Shown here piece by piece: positions 27,666-35,802 of a stretch of 64,000 bases of DNA. Made by a program: the position numbers and the translations under genes. Where the stretch lies: positions 2,418,001-2,482,000 of the forward strand of contig NZ_CP101323.1 of NCBI RefSeq assembly GCF_024300825.1. Reading direction: 5' to 3'. A model generated the notes under the pieces. That model made no database searches. It saw nothing but the letters and a program-made list of their open reading frames with translations, and was not told the origin of the DNA. Source of the stretch: Natronomonas gomsonensis (GTDB lineage Archaea; Halobacteriota; Halobacteria; Halobacteriales; Haloarculaceae). The number at the start of each line of letters is the position of its first letter. Position 1 is the first letter of the stretch.

Positions 27666-27929
27666 ATGACAGAGAGCGAACGCGTCTGGCTGGTCGAACG
27701 CACCTACACCGACCGCGACCTCGTGGTCCTCATCTATGCGACGCCCGACGGAACGCGCAAACTCCGAAAGGAACTGGCACCGACGATGGTCCAGCGGACG
27801 ACGGTGACCGCGGCGACCGACGCCGACCCCTCGAACCTCGAAACGGTCGAGGACAGCGAGACCATCGAGCGCTACACCACCGAGGTCGAGCGGGTCCGTG
27901 AGGGTCACGACCCCGACGACCCGATTTAA
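27666..27929 (+). CDS. Hypothetical haloarchaeal protein, 87 aa
   Basis: A small acidic protein starting MTESERVWLVERTYTDRDLV. It is a probable alpha-beta fold with a basic middle (RKLRKELAP) and a helical, acidic end. There are no cysteines, signal or membrane span. The ATG at 27666 is the sensible start; the long upstream frame runs through larE antisense. It lies between larE and the ABC genes as a single transcript. I do not recognise the family. Confidence 0.65.
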   Translation: MTESERVWLVERTYTDRDLVVLIYATPDGTRKLRKELAPTMVQRTTVTAATDADPSNLETVEDSETIERYTTEVERVREGHDPDDPI

Positions 27930-28001
27930 TCGTGTGGGTAAATAACACGGCGCAGGGAAGCCTCAAGGCCTATAATCCGTGGGTTTGAACCCCGATTCGA
28001 C

Positions 28002-28910
28002 ATGGCCGCCATCGAATTGGACGACGTACGGAAGGGGTTCGGCGACGTGCAGGCGTTGCGCGGCGTCGACCTCGAAGTCGAAGAGGGAGAGGTGTTCGGC
28101 TTCCTCGGCCCGAACGGCGCCGGGAAGTCGACGACCATCAACATCGTTCTCGATTTCGTCCGGCCGGACGAAGGGTCCGCCCGCGTGCTCGGCCACGACG
28201 CCCGCGAGGAGAGCGTCGCCGTCCGGGAACGAACCGGCGTCCTCCCCGAAGGCTTCGACCTCTACGACCGACTGACCGCCCGCGAACACCTCCAGTTCGC
28301 CATCGACTCGAAGGACGCCGCCGACGACCCCTACCCGCTTCTCGAACGTGTCGGCCTCGAAGACGCCGTCGACCGGAAGGCCGGCGGCTTCTCGACGGGG
28401 ATGCGCCAGCGTCTCGCCCTCGCGATGGCGCTGGTTGGCGACCCCGACCTCCTCATCCTCGACGAACCGTCGTCGGGTCTGGACCCGAACGGCGCCCGCG
28501 AACTCCGCGAACTCGTCGAGGAAGAGGCCGCCGACGGCACGACGGTCTTTTTCTCCAGCCACATCCTCGGGCAGGTCGAGGCGGTGTGTGACCGCGTCGG
28601 CATCATCCGCGAGGGCGAACTCGTCGCCGTCGACACCATCGAAGGCCTCCGCGAGAACGTCGGCGGCGGGTCGACGCTCGTCGTACAGGTCGATTCGGTC
28701 CCCGACGACGTTGACCATCGGCTGAAGAGCATGGAAGGCATCGACAGCGTCACCGTCGACGGGACGACGCTCCGTATCGGCTGTGCAGACGACGCGAAGA
28801 TGACCGCCATCTCCGAACTGGAGGACATGGGAGCGACGGTGTCGGACTTCTCGACGGAGGAAGCGCCGCTGGAGGACCTCTTCGCCGCCTACACGGAGGG
28901 TGAAAAATGA
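28002..28910 (+). CDS. ABC transporter ATP-binding protein (exporter type)
   Basis: A 302-residue nucleotide-binding subunit. FLGPNGAGKST (Walker A, residue 36 on), FSTGMRQRLALAMAL (signature helix), LLILDEPSSGLDPNG (Walker B and D-loop) and FFSSHILGQVE (H-loop) are all present. The C-terminal extra domain with the STLVVQVDSVPDD region is common in NatA- and NosF-like exporters. The stop overlaps the permease start by four bases (ATGA), so the two proteins form one transporter. Substrate unknown. Confidence 0.93.
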   Translation: MAAIELDDVRKGFGDVQALRGVDLEVEEGEVFGFLGPNGAGKSTTINIVLDFVRPDEGSARVLGHDAREESVAVRERTGVLPEGFDLYDRLTAREHLQFAIDSKDAADDPYPLLERVGLEDAVDRKAGGFSTGMRQRLALAMALVGDPDLLILDEPSSGLDPNGARELRELVEEEAADGTTVFFSSHILGQVEAVCDRVGIIREGELVAVDTIEGLRENVGGGSTLVVQVDSVPDDVDHRLKSMEGIDSVTVDGTTLRIGCADDAKMTAISELEDMGATVSDFSTEEAPLEDLFAAYTEGEK

Positions 28911-29761
28911 GCGTCCGTGCCGTCGCCGAGAAGGACTTCCGGGACGCGCTCCGGTCTCGGTTGCTCATCGTGTTGACGGCGCTGTTCGCGCTGTTCGCCG
29001 CCGGCGCCTCCTACGTCGTCACGAACATCCAACCGCCACAGCAGGCGCAGTTCACCGGCGAGGTGACGACGGTGCTTCTCATCGTCGGACTGGTGAGCGC
29101 GACGGCGGTGTTCATTCCCATCGTCGCCATCGCCGCCGCCTATCGGTCGCTATCCGGCGAGCGACAGAGCGGAAGCCTGAAACTGCTGTTGTCGCTGCCG
29201 AACAGCCGTCAAGACGTCGTCCTCGGAAAGTTCCTCGGCCGCGCCGGGGTCGTCTCGATTGCCCTGCTCATCGGGTTCGGAATCGGGTTGGTGTTCACGG
29301 CCGTCTTCGCCGACGCCTTCTCGGCGGCGGAGTACCTCGCCTTCGTCGGCGTCTCGCTGCTGTTCGCGTTCGTCTTCGTCGCAATCGCCGTCGGCGTCTC
29401 GGCGTTCACTTCCTCTACCTCCCGGGCGGCTTACGGCGCATTCGGACTGTTCGTCGTCTTCCAATTCCTCTGGAGCATCCTCGTTCAAGGCGCCGTCTAC
29501 GTCCTCAACGGCTTCTCCTTCGAGGGGCTCGAACAGGGGGACACCCTCATCGAACTCTCACAGGTGCTGCAGATTCTCAGCCCCACGACGGCCTACCAGC
29601 AGGGGACGCTGTGGACGGTCCGGCGCCTCGCGGAGAACCAAGAGGCCCAGAGCGCCGAGGCCTTCTACCTCGAACCGTGGTTCGGCTTCGTCACGATGGC
29701 GCTGTGGATTATCCTGCCGCTTGCGGTCGGTTACCTCCGATTCGAGGGTTCGGACCTGTAG
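28907..29761 (+). CDS. ABC transporter permease (ABC-2 / NosY-like)
   Basis: A 284-residue membrane subunit with about six hydrophobic segments (the first near residues 19-38). YRSLSGERQSGSLKLLLSLP is the cytoplasmic loop characteristic of ABC-2/NosY permeases, where the coupling helix meets the ATPase. It partners the preceding ATPase gene by overlap. Substrate unknown. Confidence 0.88.
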   Translation: MSVRAVAEKDFRDALRSRLLIVLTALFALFAAGASYVVTNIQPPQQAQFTGEVTTVLLIVGLVSATAVFIPIVAIAAAYRSLSGERQSGSLKLLLSLPNSRQDVVLGKFLGRAGVVSIALLIGFGIGLVFTAVFADAFSAAEYLAFVGVSLLFAFVFVAIAVGVSAFTSSTSRAAYGAFGLFVVFQFLWSILVQGAVYVLNGFSFEGLEQGDTLIELSQVLQILSPTTAYQQGTLWTVRRLAENQEAQSAEAFYLEPWFGFVTMALWIILPLAVGYLRFEGSDL

Positions 29762-29806
29762 GGCCGATACGCTTTTTCTCGCTCGCGTCGATACTCTAGG
29801 ACTGCC

Positions 29807-30223
29807 ATGGCCCGAAACCCATTCGACGAAATCGAGCGGATGTTCGACCGGATGAGCCACCAGTTCGAGACGCTCGACGACGACCTCTTCGAGGGCTCTG
29901 TCGCCGTCGACATCGAGGATACGGGCGATGCGTTCGTCGTCACCGCCGACCTCCCGGGGTTCGACGGCGACGACATCGACGTGGAACTGTCGGGTGAGAC
30001 GCTGACGCTGTCGGCGGCCCACAGCGAGTCCACCGAAACCGAAGACGAGGACGACCATCGCTACATCCGCCGGGAGCGCCGCGAGCAGTCGGTCAATCGG
30101 TCGATTCGACTTCCGGCGCCGGTCGAAGAAGCCGACACCGAGGCGTCGTACAACAACGGCGTCCTGACGGTGACGCTATCCAAAGTCGGTGCCGGAGAGG
30201 GCCACGACATCCCCATCAACTGA
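29807..30223 (+). CDS. Hsp20/alpha-crystallin small heat shock protein
   Basis: A 138-residue chaperone that holds unfolding proteins. The N-terminal region (MARNPFDEIERMFDRMSHQ) precedes an alpha-crystallin domain of about 90 residues, from DIEDTGDAFVVTADLPGFD to the strand NNGVLTVTLSKV (the GVL motif of the family). The C-terminal tail carries IPIN, the short I-x-I-type oligomerisation motif. There is no signal. It lies 46 bases after the ABC permease but has a distinct promoter region with no overlap, so it is probably a separate unit. Confidence 0.92.
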   Translation: MARNPFDEIERMFDRMSHQFETLDDDLFEGSVAVDIEDTGDAFVVTADLPGFDGDDIDVELSGETLTLSAAHSESTETEDEDDHRYIRRERREQSVNRSIRLPAPVEEADTEASYNNGVLTVTLSKVGAGEGHDIPIN

Positions 30224-30342
30224 CGGACCGACACGTCCCTTCGACGGCCACCCGGTGCCGTCTGTCGACCGTCGAACGACCGTCTGACACCAGTTTCACC
30301 ACGCTCCCGTATTGCGGTTTCACTTTCAGTCCGCATGGCCGG

Positions 30343-30424
30343 GTTTTATTATACTCCGACTCCCAGCGTCAAGTGCACACGCTCCTTCCCCTTTGGTCTC
30401 ACGTCGCCCAGCGGCGGCGCTGGG
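30343..30424 (+). promoter_or_regulatory. Upstream region of ilvA with TATA box and hairpin
   Basis: TTTTATTATAC near 30344-30354 is the best TATA match before ilvA, putting transcription start about 110 bases before the ATG. CCCAGCG-GCGG-CGCTGGG (30407-30424) is a perfect 7-bp hairpin in that leader. A leader of this length is unusual for this organism and may be regulatory. Confidence 0.4.
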
Positions 30425-30485
30425 CCGCCCGGCGGCCAGCCCCGGCGTCGGAAGGCATACCACACAGCCACCAGTAGTCGACGGT

Positions 30486-31694
30486 ATGCTCGAACTCGCG
30501 GACGTGGAGGCGGCCCGGGGCCGCGTCGCCGAGACGGCCCGGCAGACGCCGCTGGAACAGTCGAACACGTTCTCGAAGCGCACCGGCGCCGACATCCATC
30601 TCAAACTGGAGAACTTCCAACGCACCGGCGCGTTCAAGATTCGCGGCGCGACGAACAAAATCGCCCAACTGAGCGACGCCGAACGGGAGGCCGGCGTCGT
30701 CACCGCCAGCGCGGGCAACCACGCACAGGGGGTCGCACTGGCTGCGACGCGGGCTGGCGTCGATTCCGTCATCGTCATGCCGGAGTACGCGCCGATTTCG
30801 AAAATCAACGCCACCGAATCCTACGGCGCCGAGGTCGTCCTCCACGGCATCGACTACGACACCGCCGCCGAGCGCGCTCACGAAATCGAACGACAGGAGG
30901 GCCGTACCTACGTCCACGCTTTCGACGACCCCGCGGTGATGGCCGGACAGGGCACCATCGGCCTCGAAATCGTAGAGCAGTGCCCCGAGGTGGACACCGT
31001 GGTCGTCCCCATCGGTGGCGGCGGTCTCATCTCCGGTATCGCCACCGCTGTGAAGGCGAAAACCGACGCCCGCGTCATCGGTGTCCAAGCCGAGGGTGCC
31101 TCCAGCGTCGCCGAATCGCTCCAGAAGGGCCACCGAATCGAACGGGAGTCCGTCGACACCATCGCCGACGGCATCGCGACCCGAACGGTCGGGGAGTTGA
31201 CTTTCGAGGTCATCAAAGAGCGCGTCGACGAGGTGGTCACCGTCACCGACGCCGAAATCGCCAACACGCTCACCTCGCTGCTGGAGCGGTCGAAGACCCT
31301 CGTCGAGGGTGCCGGCGCCGTTCCGCTCGCGGCCGTCGTCGAGGAGCGCTTCGACTACGACGACGGCGAGACCATCGTCCCGGCGCTCTGTGGGGGCAAC
31401 ATCGACCTCAACGTCCTCACGACGGTCATCACCCGCGGACTGGTCGAACGCGGCCGGTTCCTGCGCATCAAGACGGTCCTCAAGGACCGCCCCGGTGCGC
31501 TCCAGGAACTCGTCGAGTTGCTCGTCGACCACCGGACGAACATCCACGCCATCGAACACGACCGGGCCTCGAAGGATATCGCGATGAACGCTGCCGAGGT
31601 CGAACTCGACCTCGAAACGCGCGGCGAGGAACACGTCCTCGAACTGCTGGACGCTCTCGAAGCGGCGGGATACGAAGTCGAAGTGCAGGTTTGA
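30486..31694 (+). CDS. ilvA: Threonine ammonia-lyase
   Basis: A 402-residue PLP enzyme that converts threonine to 2-oxobutanoate, a step toward isoleucine or catabolism. FQRTGAFKIRGATNK carries the PLP-binding Lys, SAGNHAQGVAL the substrate loop, and GGGGLISGIATAVK the glycine loop for the PLP phosphate. The C-terminal KTVLKDRPGALQELVELL is an ACT regulatory domain, so allosteric control is likely. The ATG at 30486 gives the standard MLELADVEAARGRV start. The leader is long, with a GC-rich hairpin upstream. Confidence 0.92.
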   Translation: MLELADVEAARGRVAETARQTPLEQSNTFSKRTGADIHLKLENFQRTGAFKIRGATNKIAQLSDAEREAGVVTASAGNHAQGVALAATRAGVDSVIVMPEYAPISKINATESYGAEVVLHGIDYDTAAERAHEIERQEGRTYVHAFDDPAVMAGQGTIGLEIVEQCPEVDTVVVPIGGGGLISGIATAVKAKTDARVIGVQAEGASSVAESLQKGHRIERESVDTIADGIATRTVGELTFEVIKERVDEVVTVTDAEIANTLTSLLERSKTLVEGAGAVPLAAVVEERFDYDDGETIVPALCGGNIDLNVLTTVITRGLVERGRFLRIKTVLKDRPGALQELVELLVDHRTNIHAIEHDRASKDIAMNAAEVELDLETRGEEHVLELLDALEAAGYEVEVQV

Positions 31695-31840
31695 GCAGTT
31701 GGTCCCTCCGCGAACATCGTCCGTTTTAGGTCTGTCTGGGTTCCGTTCGGTCTTCAAATAGTAACGAATCGGATCGATTCCGGCTTTGAGGAGTGACACT
31801 GTGGCAGCAAGCCGTGTCCGTATGAATACGTGATTGTATG

Positions 31841-31848
31841 TTTATATC
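31841..31848 (+). promoter_or_regulatory. TATA box of the DUF5684-like gene
   Basis: TTTATATC is 45-52 bases before the ATG at 31893, implying a short leader of about 20 bases. Confidence 0.5.
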
Positions 31849-31892
31849 TATGAAAAACTGTTAAGTAATGGCCGAGACATGTGTGGCGACGT

Positions 31893-32312
31893 ATGTTCCC
31901 GAACATAGCACAGCTGCTCGTTCCGTTGCAAAACGGCGGCGGTGGCGGTGGAATCGCTGGTATTGTGGGGCTCATCGTGTATCTCGCCATCATCGTGGCG
32001 GTAATCGCCGGCTTCTGGAAGGCGTTCGAGAAAGCAGGCGAACCGGGGTGGGCGGCGATTATTCCCATCTACAACGTCTACGTGATGGTCAAGGTGAGCG
32101 ACAATCCGTGGTGGTGGCTCATCCTGTTTTTCATCCCCATCCTGAACATCATCGCGGTGTTCAAAATCAGCATCGACGTGGCCAAGCAGTTCGGCCAAGG
32201 CGTCGGCTTCGGTCTCGGCCTCGCCATCCTGTCGTTCATCTTTTGGCCGCTGCTCGGCTTCGGTGATTATCAGTACGGTGGCGGTTCCGGCGGCGACGCA
32301 GCGGCAATCTGA
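31893..32312 (+). CDS. DUF5684-like membrane protein
   Basis: A 139-residue membrane protein with roughly three hydrophobic segments. A Gly-rich stretch (NGGGGGGIAG) follows the start, then WKAFEKAGEPGWAAIIPIYN. The pattern KAGxPGWxAxIPIYN is the signature I associate with DUF5684 (from memory). The ATG at 31893 is preferred to a GTG four codons upstream. Function unknown. A T-rich stretch after the stop probably terminates the transcript. Confidence 0.78.
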   Translation: MFPNIAQLLVPLQNGGGGGGIAGIVGLIVYLAIIVAVIAGFWKAFEKAGEPGWAAIIPIYNVYVMVKVSDNPWWWLILFFIPILNIIAVFKISIDVAKQFGQGVGFGLGLAILSFIFWPLLGFGDYQYGGGSGGDAAAI

Positions 32313-32314
32313 AC

Positions 32315-32329
32315 GCGGCCGCCCTTTTT
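32315..32329 (+). terminator. Possible terminator between converging genes
   Basis: GCGGCCGC, a self-complementary 8-mer, is followed two bases later by five T residues. It sits between the stop of the DUF5684-like gene and the stop of the minus-strand gene. Haloarchaeal terminators are often just T-rich, so this is a weak call. Confidence 0.4.
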
Positions 32330-33830
32330 AGAGCCAATCGAGGAACGTGCCCTCGATGAGCGTCTCGGTCTGTTTGTCGATGTATTCGGCCTGCATCCCC
32401 CAGACGGCTTGAGCGAACGGTTCGCCGCGACCGACGGCTTCGGCGACGCGTTCGTGTTTCCAACTGGCGGGCGTCACGCGGCGGTCGACGCGCTCTCTGA
32501 GCGGTTGGATGTAGCGGTTTGCCTCTTCTGCGTCCAACCCGCGCAGTTCGAGACCGTCGCGAGCGAGTTCGAACAGTTCGGCGTACAACTCTTCGGTGTC
32601 CGTCGTCTCGGTGCCGTCGGCGGTTATCCAGCGCAACTCGGCGTCAAGCCCGTCACGGACGGCGGCATAGAAGTTCTCGCGGGCGTCGGCCCACGGTTGG
32701 TTGTAAATCGGGTGTTCGCGGCGCGGGAGGCTCTCTAGTAGTCCGGCGAACACCGCCTGCAGCGCGATGGTGTCCCGAACCGTGGGCTGACACGGCAGCG
32801 GCCGGAATTCGATACGGGCGTTGGCGCTCTGTTTCGTCGGGCCGTCGAACACCGGTCGAACCCACCGCCAGAAACTGCCGTGTTTGTGTCGGAAGTGCTC
32901 GAAGCGGTCGTCGAAGCGGTCACCGCGGTCCAGAAGCGTCGGGACGACCGTCTCGTCGTCGGCGATACGCTGGAGGGCCTCGCCGATGCTGTCGATGTCC
33001 TCGGGAAACGTCACCTTCGGGTCGCCGTCGGGGTTGAGGACGGACTCGAACACCGGCACCCGGTTTTCCATCCAGCCCTCCGAGAGGATGGCTTCTGGGT
33101 CGGCGTCGTAGAGGTCCGGCGGGAAGAACGGCGAGTTGACGGCCATCGCGAGCAGCGGCCCGGTGACCCGCAGCGCATACCGGAAGTTCTCCGGGAGGTC
33201 GTGGGCGTGGGCCACCTGATAGTGGGGCTGAATCGAGGTGATGAGGCTCTCCGGCATCACCGTGTCGGCGTCGAGACTGACGTGTGGCGCATCGAGTTGT
33301 AACTCGGCGGCGTAGTCGGTGTTGGCCATCGCATGGTACCGAACCGACGCCGACATGTTCGTCGCCATCCGGATGCCGTCTTCCTCGATGCTGTCGGTGA
33401 GGTACTGCGTGGCCGTCTCGCCGACCGGCGGCACCGTCCAGAGGCCGTCGCTGACGAGGGCCATCCCCTCGCGGGTCACTTCGTTTTCGGCGGCGTCGAG
33501 TTTCGCTTGGACCTCCGCTTCCTGTGCGCGAAGCCCGTACTTCGACAGCGGCTGTGGCGCCGTCGACAACTCGGCGTTGTGTAACCCGAGTTCCTTCTCG
33601 AAGCCGATGTACTCGAGTAGACGCCGGGGCACGCGCATCAGCGCGTCCGTCTCGGCGTTGACCGCGTAGAACTCGTATTCGAGTCCCACGATGGCCTGTG
33701 GGTTGTCGAAGGTGCCGTCGTCGATTTCCGCACGGAGCGCCTCGACTTCCTCGTCGACTCGCGACGCGAACTCCTCGCCGTCGACTTCGAGTGCCTCCCT
33801 GACCTGCGCCGCGAGTTCTGAGGCGGACAT
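32328..33830 (-). CDS. Glutamate-cysteine ligase-like protein (carboxylate-amine ligase)
   Basis: A 500-residue protein. VGLEYEFYAVNAETDALM near residue 48 matches the N-terminal motif of the glutamate-cysteine ligase (GCS2) superfamily, where the acidic residues bind magnesium and ATP. NARIEFRPLPCQPT near residue 340 is the second conserved block. Halophilic archaea use gamma-glutamylcysteine as their main thiol, made by a GCS family enzyme of about 360 residues; this protein is longer, so it may be a different ligase. Substrate uncertain. Soluble, no signal. Confidence 0.72.
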   Translation of the reverse strand: MSASELAAQVREALEVDGEEFASRVDEEVEALRAEIDDGTFDNPQAIVGLEYEFYAVNAETDALMRVPRRLLEYIGFEKELGLHNAELSTAPQPLSKYGLRAQEAEVQAKLDAAENEVTREGMALVSDGLWTVPPVGETATQYLTDSIEEDGIRMATNMSASVRYHAMANTDYAAELQLDAPHVSLDADTVMPESLITSIQPHYQVAHAHDLPENFRYALRVTGPLLAMAVNSPFFPPDLYDADPEAILSEGWMENRVPVFESVLNPDGDPKVTFPEDIDSIGEALQRIADDETVVPTLLDRGDRFDDRFEHFRHKHGSFWRWVRPVFDGPTKQSANARIEFRPLPCQPTVRDTIALQAVFAGLLESLPRREHPIYNQPWADARENFYAAVRDGLDAELRWITADGTETTDTEELYAELFELARDGLELRGLDAEEANRYIQPLRERVDRRVTPASWKHERVAEAVGRGEPFAQAVWGMQAEYIDKQTETLIEGTFLDWL

Positions 33831-33926
33831 GGGTGGCTCTGTGAGGGCAAACGGTTTGAAAGGTACGGCTCCCGCGATGCCCCGAGGTATAACTGCGATG
33901 GCTGTGAACGAGTATCAGAGAACTGG

Positions 33927-34907
33927 ATGACGACGACCCAACTCGACGCTGGGAGTGTCGGCCTTTCGGTGCTGCTCGGTGACGACGAGGAGACCTTCGG
34001 CCGGGCCGTCGATGGCCCAACGACTGGCCCACTCGCGGTCATCGGCAGCCCCTTCGGCGGGCGAGAGACGGTGCTAGCGCGTGCCGCCGACCGCCTTGAC
34101 GCCCGCCACGTCCGATTCGACGCCGACACCAACGCGGACGACGCCGTCGACGCCCTCGCCGGCGGACCGGTCGTCGTCGAGGGGTGTCACCACCTCTTCA
34201 CCCGCACAGTCGGTGGCTTCCGACCGCTGTCGCGGTTCCTCGATGCGCTCGCCGAAACCGAGACGACGGCCGTCACCGGGTGGAACCGCTTCGCGTGGTC
34301 GTATCTCGACGCGGTTCGTGGCATCGAGACCGTCTTCCCGACTCACATCGAGGTCGGAACGCTCTCCGGCGAGGACATCACGGAAGTCGTCGAGGCGAAC
34401 ACGACCGAGCGGCCGACGTTCCTGCGGGACGAAACCGATGAGAGTCCGCTCACCGTTCGGCGGCGTGAGGTGACTGTGGCCAATCGCACGGTGTCGGTTC
34501 CCGTTCCGGCCCTCGACCGCAAAGCCATCGTGGCCCGCCGGACCGAGGACCTCGACCCCAAGACGGCGACGTTCGAGCGACTCGCGGCCGTCTCCGATGG
34601 AAACCCCGGCGCGGCGCTCGCCATCTGGGAGCGCTGTGTCGACGACGAAGTCCGCCCGACGGGCATCGAGGCACCGGACCTCGACGCGGACCTCGACCGG
34701 GAGGCAGCGTTCTGTCTCCGCATCGTCCTCTCGACGGAGCGGGTCGACCGGGGGACGCTGACCGACCGAATCGGCCCGCGGACCCCGCGACTTCTCGGGC
34801 AGTTCGCCCGGGCGGGCATCGTCACGAGCGAAGACGGGACGGTTCGGCTCCAACCGGCGGGCGTTCCGTCCGCCGTCGCCATGACCGAACGGAGGGGTGT
34901 ACTGTGA
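33927..34907 (+). CDS. P-loop-like protein with degenerate Walker A, coupled to MscS
   Basis: A 326-residue soluble protein. GSPFGGRETVL near residue 41 sits where a Walker A motif would be, but the Lys is Arg and the next Ser/Thr is Glu, so ATP hydrolysis is doubtful. VVVEGCHHLF near residue 81 resembles a Walker B strand. The second half looks like an AAA lid and a winged helix (RLLGQFARAGIVTSEDGTVRL). Its stop overlaps the GTG start of the MscS channel gene (GTGA), so the two are translationally coupled. No named family recognised; a channel-associated regulator is an inference. Confidence 0.7.
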   Translation: MTTTQLDAGSVGLSVLLGDDEETFGRAVDGPTTGPLAVIGSPFGGRETVLARAADRLDARHVRFDADTNADDAVDALAGGPVVVEGCHHLFTRTVGGFRPLSRFLDALAETETTAVTGWNRFAWSYLDAVRGIETVFPTHIEVGTLSGEDITEVVEANTTERPTFLRDETDESPLTVRRREVTVANRTVSVPVPALDRKAIVARRTEDLDPKTATFERLAAVSDGNPGAALAIWERCVDDEVRPTGIEAPDLDADLDREAAFCLRIVLSTERVDRGTLTDRIGPRTPRLLGQFARAGIVTSEDGTVRLQPAGVPSAVAMTERRGVL

Positions 34908-35758
34908 TTTCGCTCCAATCGGATGGTGTGGCCGCCGCGCCGGAGGAACTCGCCAACGCCATCGAACTTTCTGCCATCTCCGATGCGCTGTTGGTGTTCG
35001 TCGCCGCCTACGTCTTCGCGCGCGTGCTGACGTTCCTGCTGTCGGCGACCGCCGAACGCAGTCCGAGCCGACGTATCACCATCAAGATGTTCATCCCAGT
35101 GGTGAGACTCTTCGTCTACGCTGTCGCCGTCTACGTCGTCACCGTTCCCCTGTTGGAACTGAACTCGACGCAACTGGTCGCGGCGTCGGGGCTGTTCGGC
35201 GCCGCACTCGGGTTCGGTCTCCGTGACATCGTCGCGGGGCTGTTCGGCGGCCTGTTCATCGTCTTCGAGAAACCGTTTCAGGTCGGCGACAAGGTGTCTA
35301 TCGGCGACGACTATGGCGAGGTGATTCGCATCGGCCTGCGGTCGACCACGCTGCGGACGCCCGACGACACCGCCGTCGTCGTCCCGAACGACCGGCTGTT
35401 CACCGCCAACGTCGGCAACGCCAACGCCGGCAGTCCACACATGATGGTCGTCACCGAACTGAGCGTCGCACCCAGCGCCGACATCGACCGGACGAAAGCC
35501 GTCGTCGAGGAGGCCATCGTCACCTCGGCGTACGTCCACGTCGACGACGACCACCCAGTCACCGTGTTGGTCGACGACGAGACCTACTATCGACGGATCC
35601 GCGGCAAAGCCTACGTCGACGACCTCAGAGACGAGTTCCCCTTCGCCTCCGACGTGACCGAACGGAGCCTCGAAGCATTCGCGGAGCAAGGCATCGAGAC
35701 ACCCGAGTTGCCGCCCCCGGACTACCGGCTGGAGACGACCACGACCACGAGCGGCTGA
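34904..35758 (+). CDS. Mechanosensitive ion channel, MscS family
   Basis: A 284-residue channel that opens under membrane tension to release solutes. There are two to three membrane helices. The pore-lining helix and beta domain are visible in LVAASGLFGAALGFGLRDIVAGLFGGLFIVFEKPFQVGDKV, split as SGLFGAALGFGLRD and AGLFGGLFIVFEKP. The soluble part includes TTLRTPDDTAVVVPNDRLF, typical of MscS proteins. It starts with GTG at 34904, overlapping the upstream stop. At 284 residues it is about the size of E. coli MscS. Important for an organism facing osmotic changes. Confidence 0.92.
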   Translation: MISLQSDGVAAAPEELANAIELSAISDALLVFVAAYVFARVLTFLLSATAERSPSRRITIKMFIPVVRLFVYAVAVYVVTVPLLELNSTQLVAASGLFGAALGFGLRDIVAGLFGGLFIVFEKPFQVGDKVSIGDDYGEVIRIGLRSTTLRTPDDTAVVVPNDRLFTANVGNANAGSPHMMVVTELSVAPSADIDRTKAVVEEAIVTSAYVHVDDDHPVTVLVDDETYYRRIRGKAYVDDLRDEFPFASDVTERSLEAFAEQGIETPELPPPDYRLETTTTTSG

Positions 35759-35802
35759 CCCAGCGCCGAACGATTCATACCTCGGTGGCCGACACTGTGG
35801 GT

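Noticed and set aside
27965-28000. tRNA-like T-arm sequence (GGGTTTGAACCCC) just before the ABC ATPase gene
   Set aside because: No acceptor, D or anticodon arms can be placed around it; it is likely chance.
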